Assembly (NCBI RefSeq): GCF_012844345.1
Contig: NZ_CP051625.1
Location: 3,720,001 to 3,784,000 of the forward strand
Direction of reading: 5' to 3'
From: Pseudomonas sp. gcc21
Lineage (GTDB): Bacteria; Pseudomonadota; Gammaproteobacteria; Pseudomonadales; Pseudomonadaceae
DNA: 64,000 bases
Each line of letters begins with the position of its first letter. The stretch's first letter is position 1. Position numbers and translations under genes: made by a program. The notes beneath the pieces were generated by a model. It had not been told where the DNA came from. It searched no databases and saw only the letters and a program-made list of their open reading frames with translations. Shown piece after piece: positions 44,151 through 53,374 of the stretch.

Positions 44151-44477
44151 ATGTCTGATGACACCGAAACCAACAAGTTACCTCTGATACTCACCGCCAT
44201 AGGCACAGTACTGGCGACTGTCGCGATCCTGCACTTTTACGGATATCTCAACTTCGTGCGGGAGGAAGAGGGTTTGCTGGTCGCCGAGTTCAGCCTGATC
44301 ACGGTGGGCAGCGAAGAGGCCGGGCAAGTGCGTAGCAAACCGGCGAGCCAGGTCGCGGAATGTGTTGATGGGGTTCTGGTCCTTCATGACAGCCGCCATA
44401 ACGGCCTTTCCGGCCTGCTGGTGGATAATCGCGGGCGCGTGGTACGCTGCGACGCGCAGAGCGTGCCGGCGCTCTGA
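44151..44477 (+). CDS. small membrane-anchored protein, unknown
   Basis: 108-residue protein with one N-terminal membrane helix ([24 protein letters not shown]) and a polar C-terminal domain of about 75 residues with single Cys residues in AECVDG and VVRCDAQ. No family recognised. ATG at 44151 has GGAG 8 nt upstream. Sits between the MATCAP-like gene (12 nt) and ung (5 nt), so likely part of one transcript. Confidence 0.6.
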   Translation: MSDDTETNKLPLILTAIGTVLATVAILHFYGYLNFVREEEGLLVAEFSLITVGSEEAGQVRSKPASQVAECVDGVLVLHDSRHNGLSGLLVDNRGRVVRCDAQSVPAL

Positions 44478-44482
44478 TCGGC

Positions 44483-45187
44483 ATGGTCAATCAGTCTACT
44501 ATTCAGTTGGAGCCGGGCTGGAAGCGCGCTCTGGTCGGGGAGTTTGAGAAGCCTTACATGCGCGAGCTGAAGGCATTTCTGCTTGAGCAGAAGGCCGCGG
44601 GAAAACGGATCTATCCACCCGGGCGGCTGATATTCAACGCGTTGAATAAAACGCCGCTTGAGCAGGTCAAGGTGGTCATCCTCGGCCAGGATCCCTATCA
44701 CGGCCCAGGCCAGGCGCACGGCTTGTCCTTCTCAGTGCCGCCGGGTGTGCCGCCACCGCCTTCCTTGAGGAATATTTTCAAGGAGATTGAGCGTGACCTC
44801 GGGCTGGCGCCACCCCGGCATGGCTCTCTGGAAAGTTGGGCCGGACAGGGCGTGCTCTTGCTTAATGCTGTGTTGACGGTGGAACACAGTCTCGCTGGCT
44901 CGCACGCCAAGCGCGGCTGGGAACGTTTGACGACCCGCATAATCGAAGTGCTTAACGAAGAGTGCGAGAATCTGGTATTCATGCTGTGGGGAGCGTATGC
45001 ACAAAAAAAAGGCGCACAGATTGATGTATCGAGACATCTGATACTGACCTCGGCTCATCCTTCACCCCTGTCTGCGCATCGTGGCTTCATTGGCAACGGC
45101 CATTTTTCCGCCGCTAATGAATATCTGCAGGAGCACGGGCGTCATCCCGTCGACTGGAGTCTTCCCGACTGCGCTTCGACTCCCTGA
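44483..45187 (+). CDS. ung: uracil-DNA glycosylase
   Basis: 234-residue family-1 UDG that removes uracil from DNA. The water-activating loop [17 protein letters not shown] has catalytic D70; the Leu-intercalation motif is [11 protein letters not shown]; the 4-Pro loop reads [12 protein letters not shown]. Length normal. Start only 5 nt after the preceding small gene; no strong ribosome binding site, so it may be coupled to it. Confidence 0.96.
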   Translation: MVNQSTIQLEPGWKRALVGEFEKPYMRELKAFLLEQKAAGKRIYPPGRLIFNALNKTPLEQVKVVILGQDPYHGPGQAHGLSFSVPPGVPPPPSLRNIFKEIERDLGLAPPRHGSLESWAGQGVLLLNAVLTVEHSLAGSHAKRGWERLTTRIIEVLNEECENLVFMLWGAYAQKKGAQIDVSRHLILTSAHPSPLSAHRGFIGNGHFSAANEYLQEHGRHPVDWSLPDCASTP

Positions 45188-45246
45188 TAGGTGGCTTTCA
45201 GTAGCAGGCGGGCGAATGATGTTGGCCCGCCACAGAGGAGATTGTT

Positions 45247-46062
45247 ATGGAGCATGTACCTCAACCCTACACCGCCCTGGTTCCTCGCACCGACAAGCTG
45301 GTCGTGCAGAAAGTCGGACATACAGCGCTGGTGACCATGGACAACCCGCCAGCCCACACCTGGGATTCCGATACGCTGCACGGCCTCTATGAGCTCGTCG
45401 ACCATCTCAACCACGACCATGAAATCTATGCCGTGGTGCTTACCGGTCGGGGTAATCAGTTCTTTTCGGCGGGCGCCGACCTCAAGATGTTTGCCGAGGG
45501 TGACAAGGCGAGGGCGAGGATGTTGGCCCGTTTGTTTGGTCAGGCATTCGAAGCGTTACGGGATTTCTCGGGTGTGACCATCGCCGCTATCAATGGTTAT
45601 GCGCTGGGCGGCGGGCTCGAGTGCGCCCTGGCCTGTGATATCCGCATCGCTGAGCGCCAGGCTCAGCTCGGGCTGCCGGAGGCCGGGGTCGGTTTGTTGC
45701 CCTGCGCGGGTGGTACCCAGGCATTGTCCTGGCTGGTGGGCGAGGGCTGGGCCAAACGCATGATTCTCTGTGGAGAGCGCATCGATGGCGTCAAGGCTGA
45801 GAGGATCGGGCTGGTTGAGGAGGTAGTTGAAGAGGGCCAGGCGGTGACCACTGCGTTGCGGCTGGCGGCTCAGGTCACGCGACAAAGTCCGTTGGCGGTG
45901 CGTCACTGCAAACAACTGATTCAGGGGGCACGGAATCAGCCAATCAACAGTCTGCTGGCTGAGGAGCGTGAGCGCTTTGTGGACCTGTTTGATGCTGAGG
46001 ATACCTTGGAGGGAATCAACGCCTTTCTCGACAAGCGCCCACCGCAATGGACTAACCGCTAG
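45247..46062 (+). CDS. enoyl-CoA hydratase/isomerase family protein
   Basis: 271-residue crotonase-fold protein. Oxyanion-hole segments SAGADLKMF and GYALGGGLECALACD are present. The two Glu positions that activate water in hydratases are both occupied: GGGLE and LPEAGVGLLPCAGGTQ. This suggests a true hydratase rather than only an isomerase; the acyl-CoA substrate is unknown. ATG at 45247 follows AGAGGAG. Stands between ung and a convergent HDOD gene. Confidence 0.88.
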   Translation: MEHVPQPYTALVPRTDKLVVQKVGHTALVTMDNPPAHTWDSDTLHGLYELVDHLNHDHEIYAVVLTGRGNQFFSAGADLKMFAEGDKARARMLARLFGQAFEALRDFSGVTIAAINGYALGGGLECALACDIRIAERQAQLGLPEAGVGLLPCAGGTQALSWLVGEGWAKRMILCGERIDGVKAERIGLVEEVVEEGQAVTTALRLAAQVTRQSPLAVRHCKQLIQGARNQPINSLLAEERERFVDLFDAEDTLEGINAFLDKRPPQWTNR

Positions 46063-46098
46063 CTATCACGCCTGGATTAACCTATTGAATTGAACACC

Positions 46099-46116
46099 GG
46101 CTGTCAGGGGACAGCC
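46099..46116. terminator. 7-bp hairpin between convergent genes
   Basis: GGCTGTC (46099-46105), loop AGGG, GACAGCC (46110-46116). Stable but without a T-run on either side; it may serve as a bidirectional termination or RNA-end structure. The arms equal the outer stem of the repeat at 16880-16971. Confidence 0.45.
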
Positions 46117-46129
46117 AGTGCTCGTGTCT

Positions 46130-46960
46130 TCACGCCAGAAGCTGCATGGCGGCTTCCATTTCCGCGGAAAGGTCCTCGTCTTCGCCTTCGCTCTGCGTGA
46201 GTCCCAGCTTGACGAAGGAGGGCAGGCTATTCCAGTCCATGGCGGTGAACGGATGATCTGTCCCGCTAAGGCTTTGCAGCATTGCCACCTGAATGACGTC
46301 AGCGTAGTCGGTTGCTGCGGAATCGCGCTGGAAATCCAGATGCTGCGAAGGGATGCGTCGTAGCGGCTGCGGGAAGTCCCAGGCTTCGAGGATGCGGTCG
46401 CCAAGTAACGGATGCAGGCGCTCGATAACCAGCTCCAGGCTCGCCGGATCGCGCAGCAGTTCGTCGTGTTCCTCGGCATAGCTGAGTATGGGCAGCACGC
46501 CTATCTGGTGAACCAGCCCACCCAGCGTTGCCTGATCGGGTTTGAGACGGGTGTAGTGACGGCACAGCACATGACTGATTCCGGCCACCTCCAGGCTGCG
46601 GGCCCAGACCTGTCGCATTTTCTGATCAATCACATCCGAGGTGGCCTGGAACATTTGGGCCATGGCCAAACCGGTAGCCAGGTTCGCGGTATAGGTAATG
46701 CCCATCCGGTTGACTGCCATGGACAGGTCGGTTATTTCCTGCCTGGTACGCAGCAGCGGGCTGTTGACTACCTTGATCAGTCGCGCACTCAAGGCGGCGT
46801 CGTTGCTGATTTCCTGTACCAGCGCCTGAATGGATACATCCGGGTCTTCTGCAGCTTCCCGGACGCGCAAGGCGACCTCGGGCAGGGTTGGCAGCACCAG
46901 CTGGTCCTTGTCGATAGCGTCCATCAGTTGGGTTTGCACCCGTTCAGCCAGATCTGTCAT
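46130..46960 (-). CDS. HDOD domain protein
   Basis: 276-residue HDOD (HD-related output domain) protein. The domain covers about residues 20-210: LPTLPEVALRVREAAEDPDVSIQALVQEISNDAALSARLIKVVNSP is the diagnostic start. It lacks the HD metal-binding pair, so it is not an active phosphohydrolase; related proteins act in signalling. No other domain is attached. ATG at 46960 follows AAGGGA at 8 nt; the upstream TTG at 46978 is less likely. It lies 14 nt after ygfZ, so the two may form an operon. Confidence 0.85.
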   Translation of the reverse strand: MTDLAERVQTQLMDAIDKDQLVLPTLPEVALRVREAAEDPDVSIQALVQEISNDAALSARLIKVVNSPLLRTRQEITDLSMAVNRMGITYTANLATGLAMAQMFQATSDVIDQKMRQVWARSLEVAGISHVLCRHYTRLKPDQATLGGLVHQIGVLPILSYAEEHDELLRDPASLELVIERLHPLLGDRILEAWDFPQPLRRIPSQHLDFQRDSAATDYADVIQVAMLQSLSGTDHPFTAMDWNSLPSFVKLGLTQSEGEDEDLSAEMEAAMQLLA

Positions 46961-46974
46961 CAAGAAATCCCTTT

Positions 46975-47997
46975 TCAATTTTCCTTGTCGGCTTCGCTGG
47001 CTATCAGTTCGGACTCATAGGGGAGATCCGCCATGGTAAGCAAGGGTCCGCCACTGTCTGCCACGCTCATCGTGGTCAATTGTGCCGCATCCTTCTGCAG
47101 CACGGCCAGCATTTCTACAATATGGTTGCAGCGCGCCGCGATGACCACTTCGCCGAGGGGTTTGCCATCCTCGCGATCGACGATAGGCGTGCCGGGAGGA
47201 GGCGGCGCTTCGCCGGCGAGGAGGAGGCGATACATCCGGCGTTTCAGTTTGCCCAGATACTGCATGCGCGCAACGATTTCCTGCCCGGTATAGCAGCCTT
47301 TGCGGAAGCTGACGCCACCCAGCTGTTGCAGATTGAGCATCTGCGGGATGAAGCTTTCATAGGTGGACTGGGTGACCTCGCCAATGCCGGCACGGATCTG
47401 ACGCACCTGCCACTCCTCCGTTGCTGCGGGTGTGGCGCTCTGGCACAGGTTGTCCAGGGTCGGCTGGAGTTCGGAGGCGGGCAGCCAGATCTCGAAGGCG
47501 TCTTCGCCCAGGCGAATCACCATGGCACGTCCAGTGTGCATTACCTCATTGCTACGGCCGGGCACCTCAAGTCTGGCGCCGTGCAGCGCTTGTTGCGCGT
47601 CAGGTCCCCACAGGCCGAGGCCGACCCAGTCGGCAGAGACGTCGGTTAGCGCTGTCTTGAAAAACACGGCGTATTTGCTTAGCTCGCTTACCTGGCCGGC
47701 TATCAGTTCGCGATTCATGAACAAGAGGAATTCATCATCGCCTGACTTGAGCAGCCGAAAGCTCGACTGCATGCGGCCTTTGGGATTGCAGCGCGCACCC
47801 AGCGTACTCACGTTGGCCGTGACCTTGTCGACATCGCAGGTGATCTGTCCCTGGAGAAACTTGCTCGGATCAGCGCCACGGGCGCTCATCACGCCCTGGT
47901 TTGCAAGCCAGGTAATGGTGGTCCCGTCCGTTTCGGCGCCAGCCTGGCGAGGGAACCGTTCGGACAGCAGCGAGTGAAGATCATTTGTCTCGGTCAT
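46975..47997 (-). CDS. ygfZ: folate-binding Fe-S cluster repair protein YgfZ
   Basis: 340-residue GcvT-like protein that binds tetrahydrofolate and supports iron-sulfur cluster enzymes. The hallmark KGCYTGQE ([18 protein letters not shown]) is present, as are [16 protein letters not shown] near the N terminus and a C-terminal barrel. ATG at 47997. Divergent from sdhE, the usual pairing in gammaproteobacteria. Confidence 0.93.
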   Translation of the reverse strand: MTETNDLHSLLSERFPRQAGAETDGTTITWLANQGVMSARGADPSKFLQGQITCDVDKVTANVSTLGARCNPKGRMQSSFRLLKSGDDEFLLFMNRELIAGQVSELSKYAVFFKTALTDVSADWVGLGLWGPDAQQALHGARLEVPGRSNEVMHTGRAMVIRLGEDAFEIWLPASELQPTLDNLCQSATPAATEEWQVRQIRAGIGEVTQSTYESFIPQMLNLQQLGGVSFRKGCYTGQEIVARMQYLGKLKRRMYRLLLAGEAPPPPGTPIVDREDGKPLGEVVIAARCNHIVEMLAVLQKDAAQLTTMSVADSGGPLLTMADLPYESELIASEADKEN

Positions 47998-48093
47998 GGG
48001 ATTCCAGATGTCGGTGAATTGGCCTGTTACATCATAGGATCAGGCGGGGTTATTTGTCAGTCTGTCGGAGCGACTGCCGGTGCGACTTACGGC

Positions 48094-48099
48094 TATAAT
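48094..48099 (+). promoter_or_regulatory. -10 box upstream of sdhE
   Basis: Perfect TATAAT at 48094-48099, 45 nt before the sdhE ATG. No good -35 box sits at 16-18 nt spacing, so an activator or extended contact may be needed. Confidence 0.35.
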
Positions 48100-48144
48100 G
48101 AACCCGAACCTAAAGAAGCTTTCAAATCTGTTATGGAGATGTCG

Positions 48145-48399
48145 ATGTCGGCCGAAGTGGAATTCAAGCGTTTGTACTGGCACAGCCGCCGCGGCATGCT
48201 CGAACTGGATGTATTGCTTCTGCCTTTCCTGGAAGAGGCCTATCGCGATCTGGAAGACGCAGATAAAGAGCGTTATCGGATGCTGCTCGAGTGCGAGGAT
48301 CAGGATATGTTTGGCTGGTTCATGCAGCGCAGCGAGCCGGAAGACGCGGATCTCAAACGCATCGTGAGGATGATATTGGATCGTGTCCAGCCCAAGTGA
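48145..48399 (+). CDS. sdhE: succinate dehydrogenase flavinylation factor SdhE
   Basis: 84-residue SdhE, which helps attach FAD covalently to succinate dehydrogenase and fumarate reductase. The RGxxE signature is in [21 protein letters not shown]. Of three clustered ATGs (48133, 48139, 48145) the last gives the conserved length and has GGAG 6 nt upstream. Its end overlaps the ygfX gene, as in E. coli. Confidence 0.93.
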   Translation: MSAEVEFKRLYWHSRRGMLELDVLLLPFLEEAYRDLEDADKERYRMLLECEDQDMFGWFMQRSEPEDADLKRIVRMILDRVQPK

Positions 48400-48835
48400 T
48401 TTTCTCATGCTCAAACGCCAGCCCTCCCGTTTTCTGGGAGCTGTGCTGTTGGTCATGTCGTTATTGGCCGTAACGGCGCTGTATCGCAGCGACCTACCGG
48501 CACTGCACGCCGGGATATTTGCGGCAGCGGTATTGGCTTATTGCTGGTGGATATGGCCACGCCAGATCAGTTTGCAGCACGCCCATTCGGTCACCGGATT
48601 GCGGTTTGACAGTCAGGGTTGGCACGTGCTGCGCCGTGATGGTTCGGAGGCTGGCGCAAGCCTGCAACCAGACACTTTTGTGAGTGCTTTCCTGGTAGTC
48701 GTGCGACTGCGCGAGCCCGGGCGGTGGTTTCCCGTCTCGGTGATCCTGCCGGCCGACTCAGCTCCGGAAGACGCTTTACGTCGGCTGAGGTTGAGACTGC
48801 GCTTCAGTCGACAGCGCTGGGCGGCTGCAGAATAG
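48383..48835 (+). CDS. ygfX: YgfX (CptA) family membrane protein
   Basis: About 150-residue inner-membrane protein with two close membrane helices ([18 protein letters not shown] and [16 protein letters not shown]) and a soluble C-terminal domain ending in basic [14 protein letters not shown]. This matches YgfX, encoded after sdhE in gammaproteobacteria. GTG at 48383 overlaps sdhE by 17 nt; ATG at 48407 is an equally plausible start. Its 3' end overlaps nadB in antisense by 32 nt. Confidence 0.78.
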   Translation: MSSPSDFLMLKRQPSRFLGAVLLVMSLLAVTALYRSDLPALHAGIFAAAVLAYCWWIWPRQISLQHAHSVTGLRFDSQGWHVLRRDGSEAGASLQPDTFVSAFLVVVRLREPGRWFPVSVILPADSAPEDALRRLRLRLRFSRQRWAAAE

Positions 48836-50417
48836 TATCCAGTGCTTCGGGTAGAAGTCCCGGGAAGTCCAGGGTGTAGTGCAGACCGCGACTTTCCCGG
48901 CGCTCAATGGCAGAGCGGATGATCAGATCCGCAACCACGGCTAGGTTACGTAGCTCCAGCAGATCGCGGCTGACCCGGTAATTGCTGTAGAACTCGTGTA
49001 TTTCGGCCAGCAGCATATCCACGCGGTGCTTGGCCCGCTGCAGGCGTTTGGTGGTTCGGACTATGCCTACGTAGTCCCACATGAAACGGCGCAGTTCATC
49101 CCAGTTGTGCGAAATGATCACGTCCTCATCAGAGTCAGTAACCTGGCTCTCATCCCACGGCGGTAGATTCTCCGGCATCCGGGTGCTGGCCATATTGTCC
49201 AGAATATCCTGGGCAGCGGACCGTCCGTACACAATGCATTCCAGCAGGGAATTGCTCGCCATCCGGTTCGCGCCGTGCAGGCCGGTAAAGCTGGTCTCAC
49301 CGATGGCATACAGGTTATTCCGGTCGGTACGCCCTGCGTGGTCGACCATCACTCCGCCGCAGGTATAGTGTGCTGCGGGAACCACCGGGATGGGTTCACG
49401 AGTAATGTCTATGCCGAACTCGAGGCAGCGATCATGCACCGTCGGAAAATGACTGCGAATGAACTCGGCGGGCTTGTGGCTGATGTCCAGATACACGCAG
49501 TCAACGCCCAGGCGCTTCATTTCATGGTCGATGGCGCGGGCGACGATATCGCGGGGTGCCAGTTCAGCGCGCTTGTCAAAGCGCGGCATGAAGCGACTTC
49601 CATCCGGGAGTTTGAGAAACGCCCCCTCACCGCGCAAGGCTTCGGTAATCAGGAAGCTTTTCGCCTGCGGATGGTACAAACAGGTCGGATGGAACTGGTT
49701 GAACTCCATATTCGCAACGCGGCAACCCGCACGCCATGCCATGGCAATACCATCCCCTGACGCGGCGTCGGGGTTGCTTGAATAGAGGTATACCTTGCTG
49801 GCGCCGCCGGTGGCCAATACCGTAAAGCGCGCGCTGAAGGTCTCGACCCGGCCGGTCTGGCTATTGAGAATATAAGCACCCAGGCAGCGGTCGCCGGGCT
49901 GGCCTATTTTTTCGGAAGTGATCAGGTCAACCGCGACGCGGTTTTCCAACAACTCAATGTTGCCGTGCGCCTGAGCGCGGCGGAGCAGAGTGGTGAATAT
50001 CGCGGCGCCGGTAGCGTCCGCAGCATGGATGATGCGTCTGTGACTGTGGCCGCCCTCGCGAGTCAGATGGAAGTCATCTGTTTCGTTGCCGTCTTCGCCT
50101 CTCTCGCGAGTAAAGGGCACGCCCTGATCTATCAGCCAGCCGATTGCTTCGCGGCTATGGCCGACGATGTGTCTGACCGCAGCTTCACGACACAGTCCTC
50201 CGCCTGCGTCGAGGGTGTCCTGAACATGCGCATCGACAGTATCACTGTCATCCAGGACGCCCGCTACGCCGCCCTGGGCCCAATAAGTCGAGCCTTCCGA
50301 CAGCTGGCCTTTGCTTAAAACCGCAACGCGCAGGTGCGCGGCCAGATGCAAGGCGAGGGTCAAGCCGGCGGCGCCGCTGCCGATAACCAGTACGTCGTAT
50401 TTTAGTTCAGGCGTCAT
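48804..50417 (-). CDS. nadB: L-aspartate oxidase
   Basis: 537-residue FAD enzyme that oxidises L-aspartate to iminoaspartate, the first step of NAD synthesis. FAD-binding [11 protein letters not shown] at the N terminus, [55 protein letters not shown] and [27 protein letters not shown] are all typical. ATG at 50417. Divergent from algU, the normal Pseudomonas arrangement. Confidence 0.96.
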   Translation of the reverse strand: MTPELKYDVLVIGSGAAGLTLALHLAAHLRVAVLSKGQLSEGSTYWAQGGVAGVLDDSDTVDAHVQDTLDAGGGLCREAAVRHIVGHSREAIGWLIDQGVPFTRERGEDGNETDDFHLTREGGHSHRRIIHAADATGAAIFTTLLRRAQAHGNIELLENRVAVDLITSEKIGQPGDRCLGAYILNSQTGRVETFSARFTVLATGGASKVYLYSSNPDAASGDGIAMAWRAGCRVANMEFNQFHPTCLYHPQAKSFLITEALRGEGAFLKLPDGSRFMPRFDKRAELAPRDIVARAIDHEMKRLGVDCVYLDISHKPAEFIRSHFPTVHDRCLEFGIDITREPIPVVPAAHYTCGGVMVDHAGRTDRNNLYAIGETSFTGLHGANRMASNSLLECIVYGRSAAQDILDNMASTRMPENLPPWDESQVTDSDEDVIISHNWDELRRFMWDYVGIVRTTKRLQRAKHRVDMLLAEIHEFYSNYRVSRDLLELRNLAVVADLIIRSAIERRESRGLHYTLDFPGLLPEALDTILQPPSAVD

Positions 50418-50555
50418 CTCGAACTCGTGTCAGGTCGTCAATGTCAGAGGGTGCGAAGCAATTCGCCGGGCCAGTATATAGAAGCTGACTGCCATGCAAT
50501 ACTTTCCTGTATGGTTGCGCTGCCGGGGAGAAACTGCCAACCAGAGCACTGAACG

Positions 50556-50582
50556 GAACTTTTTTCTCTCCTACTGTTCCTA
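50556..50582 (+). promoter_or_regulatory. upstream sigma-E/AlgU promoter of algU
   Basis: GAACTT (50556-50561, preceded by G), 16-nt spacer, TCCTA (50578-50582). Matches GAACTT-N16-TCnnA. Leader about 90 nt. Confidence 0.5.
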
Positions 50583-50603
50583 TTGCTGAACCTGATAAGG
50601 GGA

Positions 50604-50630
50604 GAACTTTTGGCTACATTGCGGGTCTAT
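50604..50630 (+). promoter_or_regulatory. proximal sigma-E/AlgU promoter of algU
   Basis: GAACTT (50604-50609), 16-nt spacer, TCTAT (50626-50630). Close to the AlgU consensus; the fifth -10 base is T. Predicted start about 40 nt before the ATG, consistent with autoregulation known for algU/rpoE. Confidence 0.6.
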
Positions 50631-50676
50631 CACAACAGGGCGCGACAGGTACCTGTTCGCAACGGAGAGCCTGGGA

Positions 50677-51252
50677 ATGGCTGAACAGACAGACCAGCAG
50701 TTGGTCGAACGGGTTCAAAAGGGTGATAAGCGAGCTTTCGATCTGTTGGTACTGAAATACCAGCACAAGATTTTGGCGTTGGTTACTCGTTTTGTTCACG
50801 ATACGCATGAAGCGCAGGACGTGGCACAAGAAGCCTTTATAAAGGCTTATCGAGCCCTGGCGAACTTTCGTGGCGATAGTGCGTTCTATACATGGTTATA
50901 TAGGATCGCAATTAATACTGCGAAGAATTACCTGGTGGCCCGAGGCCGACGTCCGCCTGATTCGGATATCGCAGCCGAGGATGCTGAGTACTACGAGGGA
51001 GACAGCGCCCTCAAGGATATTCACTCACCGGAACGGGACTTGCTGCGCAACGAGATTGAACAAGTGGTCAATCGTACGCTGCAGCAGTTACCGGATGATT
51101 TGAGAACGGCTTTGACCCTGCGTGAGTTTGAGGGTTTGAGTTATGAAGATATTGCCGCTGTGATGGAATGCCCGGTAGGTACCGTTAGATCGCGTATTTT
51201 TCGGGCGCGTGAGGCAATCGACAAAGCCCTCAAGCCCCTGCTCGAAGCATGA
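50677..51252 (+). CDS. algU: RNA polymerase sigma factor AlgU/RpoE
   Basis: 191-residue ECF sigma factor for envelope stress. Region 2 (DLLVLKYQHKILALVTRFV, DVAQEAFIKAYRALANFRGDSAFYTWLYRIAINTAKNYL) and region 4 (LPDDLRTALTLREFEGLSYEDIAAVMECPVGTVRSRIFRAREAI) are complete. AlgU also controls alginate and osmotic-stress genes in Pseudomonas. ATG at 50677. The operon order algU-mucA-mucB-rseC-mucD is that of Pseudomonas. Two GAACTT promoters lie upstream. Confidence 0.97.
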   Translation: MAEQTDQQLVERVQKGDKRAFDLLVLKYQHKILALVTRFVHDTHEAQDVAQEAFIKAYRALANFRGDSAFYTWLYRIAINTAKNYLVARGRRPPDSDIAAEDAEYYEGDSALKDIHSPERDLLRNEIEQVVNRTLQQLPDDLRTALTLREFEGLSYEDIAAVMECPVGTVRSRIFRAREAIDKALKPLLEA

Positions 51253-51308
51253 AGCAGGAAATAGGGTTAACGCAGCGAGCCCTTTGGGCCTTTAGTAGAG
51301 GTACACCA

Positions 51309-51908
51309 ATGAGAAGCGAATCCTTGCAGGAGTCTCTCTCCGCAATCATGGATGGCGAAGCCGGAGAGCTTGAATTACATCGTGTGCTCCAGGCGACAGA
51401 GCAGGAGCCTGCTGTGCGCGATACATGGGAGCGCTATCAGATCGCCCGGGCCGCTATGCATAAAGAGCCATGGCAGGGCAAGGTGGACTTGTCCGCTGGT
51501 ATTGCTGCTGCTCTGGCTAACGAGCCGGCGCCCAGTGCAGCTTCCCAGCCTTCTGCAATATGGCAGAACATGGGCAAGCTGGCTGTCGCCGCATCCGTCA
51601 CGCTGGCCGTACTGGTCGGCGTGAAGATGGTAAATCAGAATAACGTGCCTGGCGAGCCGACCATCGTGGCTGAGCGCCCGGTGCAGGAAGCTGCACCGGC
51701 TCCAGCCCCTGCTGCTGCCCCGGCCGCCAGACAGTCCGGAAGTGCGGTTCTGGCTGGTTTCCCGGCTTCGTCCGACGCTGCTGCGCCATCCGATTGGCAT
51801 GAGCAGCGAATCAACAACTACCTTCGCAAACATGCGGAACAAGGCACCCAGGCTGCAGCACCGAGCCCGGTCCCTTATGCCCGCGCGGCGAGCCTGGATG
51901 ACAAATAG
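51309..51908 (+). CDS. mucA: anti-sigma factor MucA (RseA-like)
   Basis: 199-residue inner-membrane anti-sigma factor that holds AlgU. The N-terminal cytoplasmic sigma-binding domain (ESLQESLSAIMDGEAGELELHRVL) is followed by one membrane helix near residues 100-118 (KLAVAASVTLAVLVGVKMV) and an Ala/Pro-rich periplasmic part with conserved WHEQRINNYLRKH and a C-terminal PYARAASL. No truncation such as the mucA22 type is seen. ATG at 51309 has AGAGG 8 nt upstream. Confidence 0.94.
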   Translation: MRSESLQESLSAIMDGEAGELELHRVLQATEQEPAVRDTWERYQIARAAMHKEPWQGKVDLSAGIAAALANEPAPSAASQPSAIWQNMGKLAVAASVTLAVLVGVKMVNQNNVPGEPTIVAERPVQEAAPAPAPAAAPAARQSGSAVLAGFPASSDAAAPSDWHEQRINNYLRKHAEQGTQAAAPSPVPYARAASLDDK

Positions 51909-52867
51909 TGTTGTTCAGGGGGAGCGTCCATAGGCGGTCCTGTTGGTTGTTCGCCATGCTCCTCGGAGCACCTGTGGCGATGGCAGGGGAAGCCCAGAGC
52001 TGGTTGGCACGCATGACGGAGGCGGCCGGAAAACAAAGTTTTCACGGTGCCTTCGTTTATGAACGAACCGGTAGTTTTACCACTCATGAAATCTGGCGTC
52101 AGGTTGGTGAAGACACAACAACCGAACGTCTGGTTCAGACTGATGGCGAATATCAGGAATGGCTGCGCCGCAATGGCAAGCTGGTGTGTTCCACCAGTGG
52201 CGGGCCAGTTATCGCCAGCCAGGAAGCCCCACAAACCATCAAGCAACCTGAATTGCTGGAAGAATGGTATGAGCTTCAGGTGCTTGGCGCGACTCGCGTA
52301 GCCTCTCGACCGGTAACTGTCGTTGCTGTCAGGCCGCGCGATTCCCATCGTTATGCTTATGAATTCTATCTTGATTCGGATACCGGGCTGCTGCTCAAGT
52401 CGTTGATGGTGAACGAGCGACAGGCGCTGCTTGAGCGCTTCCAGTTCGCTACGTTCAGTCTTGATCCGGCTGCTTCCGGGCAAGTGGCGGCGGGCAATGC
52501 ATGCCTTGAGCTCACGGCAGCGCAGGCCGAGAGCATGGTTCCGGATAGTCAATGGCAACCGGCATGGCTGCCGCCCGGGTTTGCCGAAGGCCAGCAGGCG
52601 CAGCTGATCAATGAGGGTGATGGGCAGGTTGTCAGCCAGGTTTATACCGATGGTCTGGCGCGTTTCACCCTGTTTATCGAGTCCTTGAGCGAAGAGCATC
52701 AAGCCGAAGATCTACGGGCACAACTGGGCCCCACCGTAGCCGTGAGCCGGAGGCTGAATCTTGCCGAAGGGCTTTTCCTGGCCACTGTTGTCGGAGAGAT
52801 TCCGCCTGCCACCGCTGAACGCATCGTGGGCTCGCTGTTGCCGGAGCAAGGCTTGCAAGCACCATGA
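51908..52867 (+). CDS. mucB: periplasmic sigma-E regulator MucB (RseB-like)
   Basis: 319-residue periplasmic protein that binds MucA and shields it from proteolysis. The N terminus is a signal peptide (basic n-region, hydrophobic LFAMLLGAPVAMA, cleavage near AMAGE). Mature conserved segments: SFHGAFVYERTGSFTTHEIWRQV, TPRDSHRYAYEFYLD-like RPRDSHRYAYEFYLDSDTGLLLKS and DGLARFTLFIESL. GTG at 51908 overlaps the mucA stop by 1 nt; the ATG at 51956 would break the signal peptide. Confidence 0.92.
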   Translation: MLFRGSVHRRSCWLFAMLLGAPVAMAGEAQSWLARMTEAAGKQSFHGAFVYERTGSFTTHEIWRQVGEDTTTERLVQTDGEYQEWLRRNGKLVCSTSGGPVIASQEAPQTIKQPELLEEWYELQVLGATRVASRPVTVVAVRPRDSHRYAYEFYLDSDTGLLLKSLMVNERQALLERFQFATFSLDPAASGQVAAGNACLELTAAQAESMVPDSQWQPAWLPPGFAEGQQAQLINEGDGQVVSQVYTDGLARFTLFIESLSEEHQAEDLRAQLGPTVAVSRRLNLAEGLFLATVVGEIPPATAERIVGSLLPEQGLQAP

Positions 52868-53316
52868 TTGAGGAGCAGGGGCGCGTTCTCAGCGTGGAAG
52901 AGGGTGCCGTTTGGGTCGAAACCGTCCGCCGCAGCACCTGCGGCTCCTGTCAGGCGCGGGCCGGTTGTGGGCAGGCGCTACTGCAGCGGCTCGGCTCGGG
53001 TGCTCGACAGGGTTTTATCCGGGTCATTGCTGACCGCGAGTATCAGGTCGGTGACGAGATCGTCATCGGTATCCCGGAAGACGCTGTGGTGCGTGGCTCC
53101 CTGTGGGTTTACGTGGTTCCGCTGATTGGGCTGTTTGCCTCTGGCTCGCTGGCCGGCATGCTGGGTATGAGCGAGCCCGCTACCATCGCCGCGGCATTTA
53201 CCGGCCTGTTTGCCGGGTTTGGTGCTGTCCGCTGGCACTCCCGTCGCAGTGTCGGCGACCCCTCATTGCAACCTCGCGTGTTAAGACCCCAGCGGTCGAC
53301 CGTTGTGCAGAGTTGA
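52864..53316 (+). CDS. rseC: RseC/MucC family membrane protein
   Basis: 150-residue inner-membrane protein of the SoxR-reducing/RseC family (MucC in Pseudomonas). Cys-rich N-terminal domain (STCGSCQARAGCG), then two membrane helices (LWVYVVPLIGLFASGSLAGMLG and ATIAAAFTGLFAGFGAV). Known as a minor modulator of sigma-E signalling and, in other bacteria, linked to electron transfer. ATG overlaps the mucB stop (ATGA). Confidence 0.9.
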   Translation: MIEEQGRVLSVEEGAVWVETVRRSTCGSCQARAGCGQALLQRLGSGARQGFIRVIADREYQVGDEIVIGIPEDAVVRGSLWVYVVPLIGLFASGSLAGMLGMSEPATIAAAFTGLFAGFGAVRWHSRRSVGDPSLQPRVLRPQRSTVVQS

Positions 53317-53374
53317 TCCCTTCATATTTTTCTTGAACAATCTACCGAGTTCTAATCAATGGGAGTTGGTTCAT

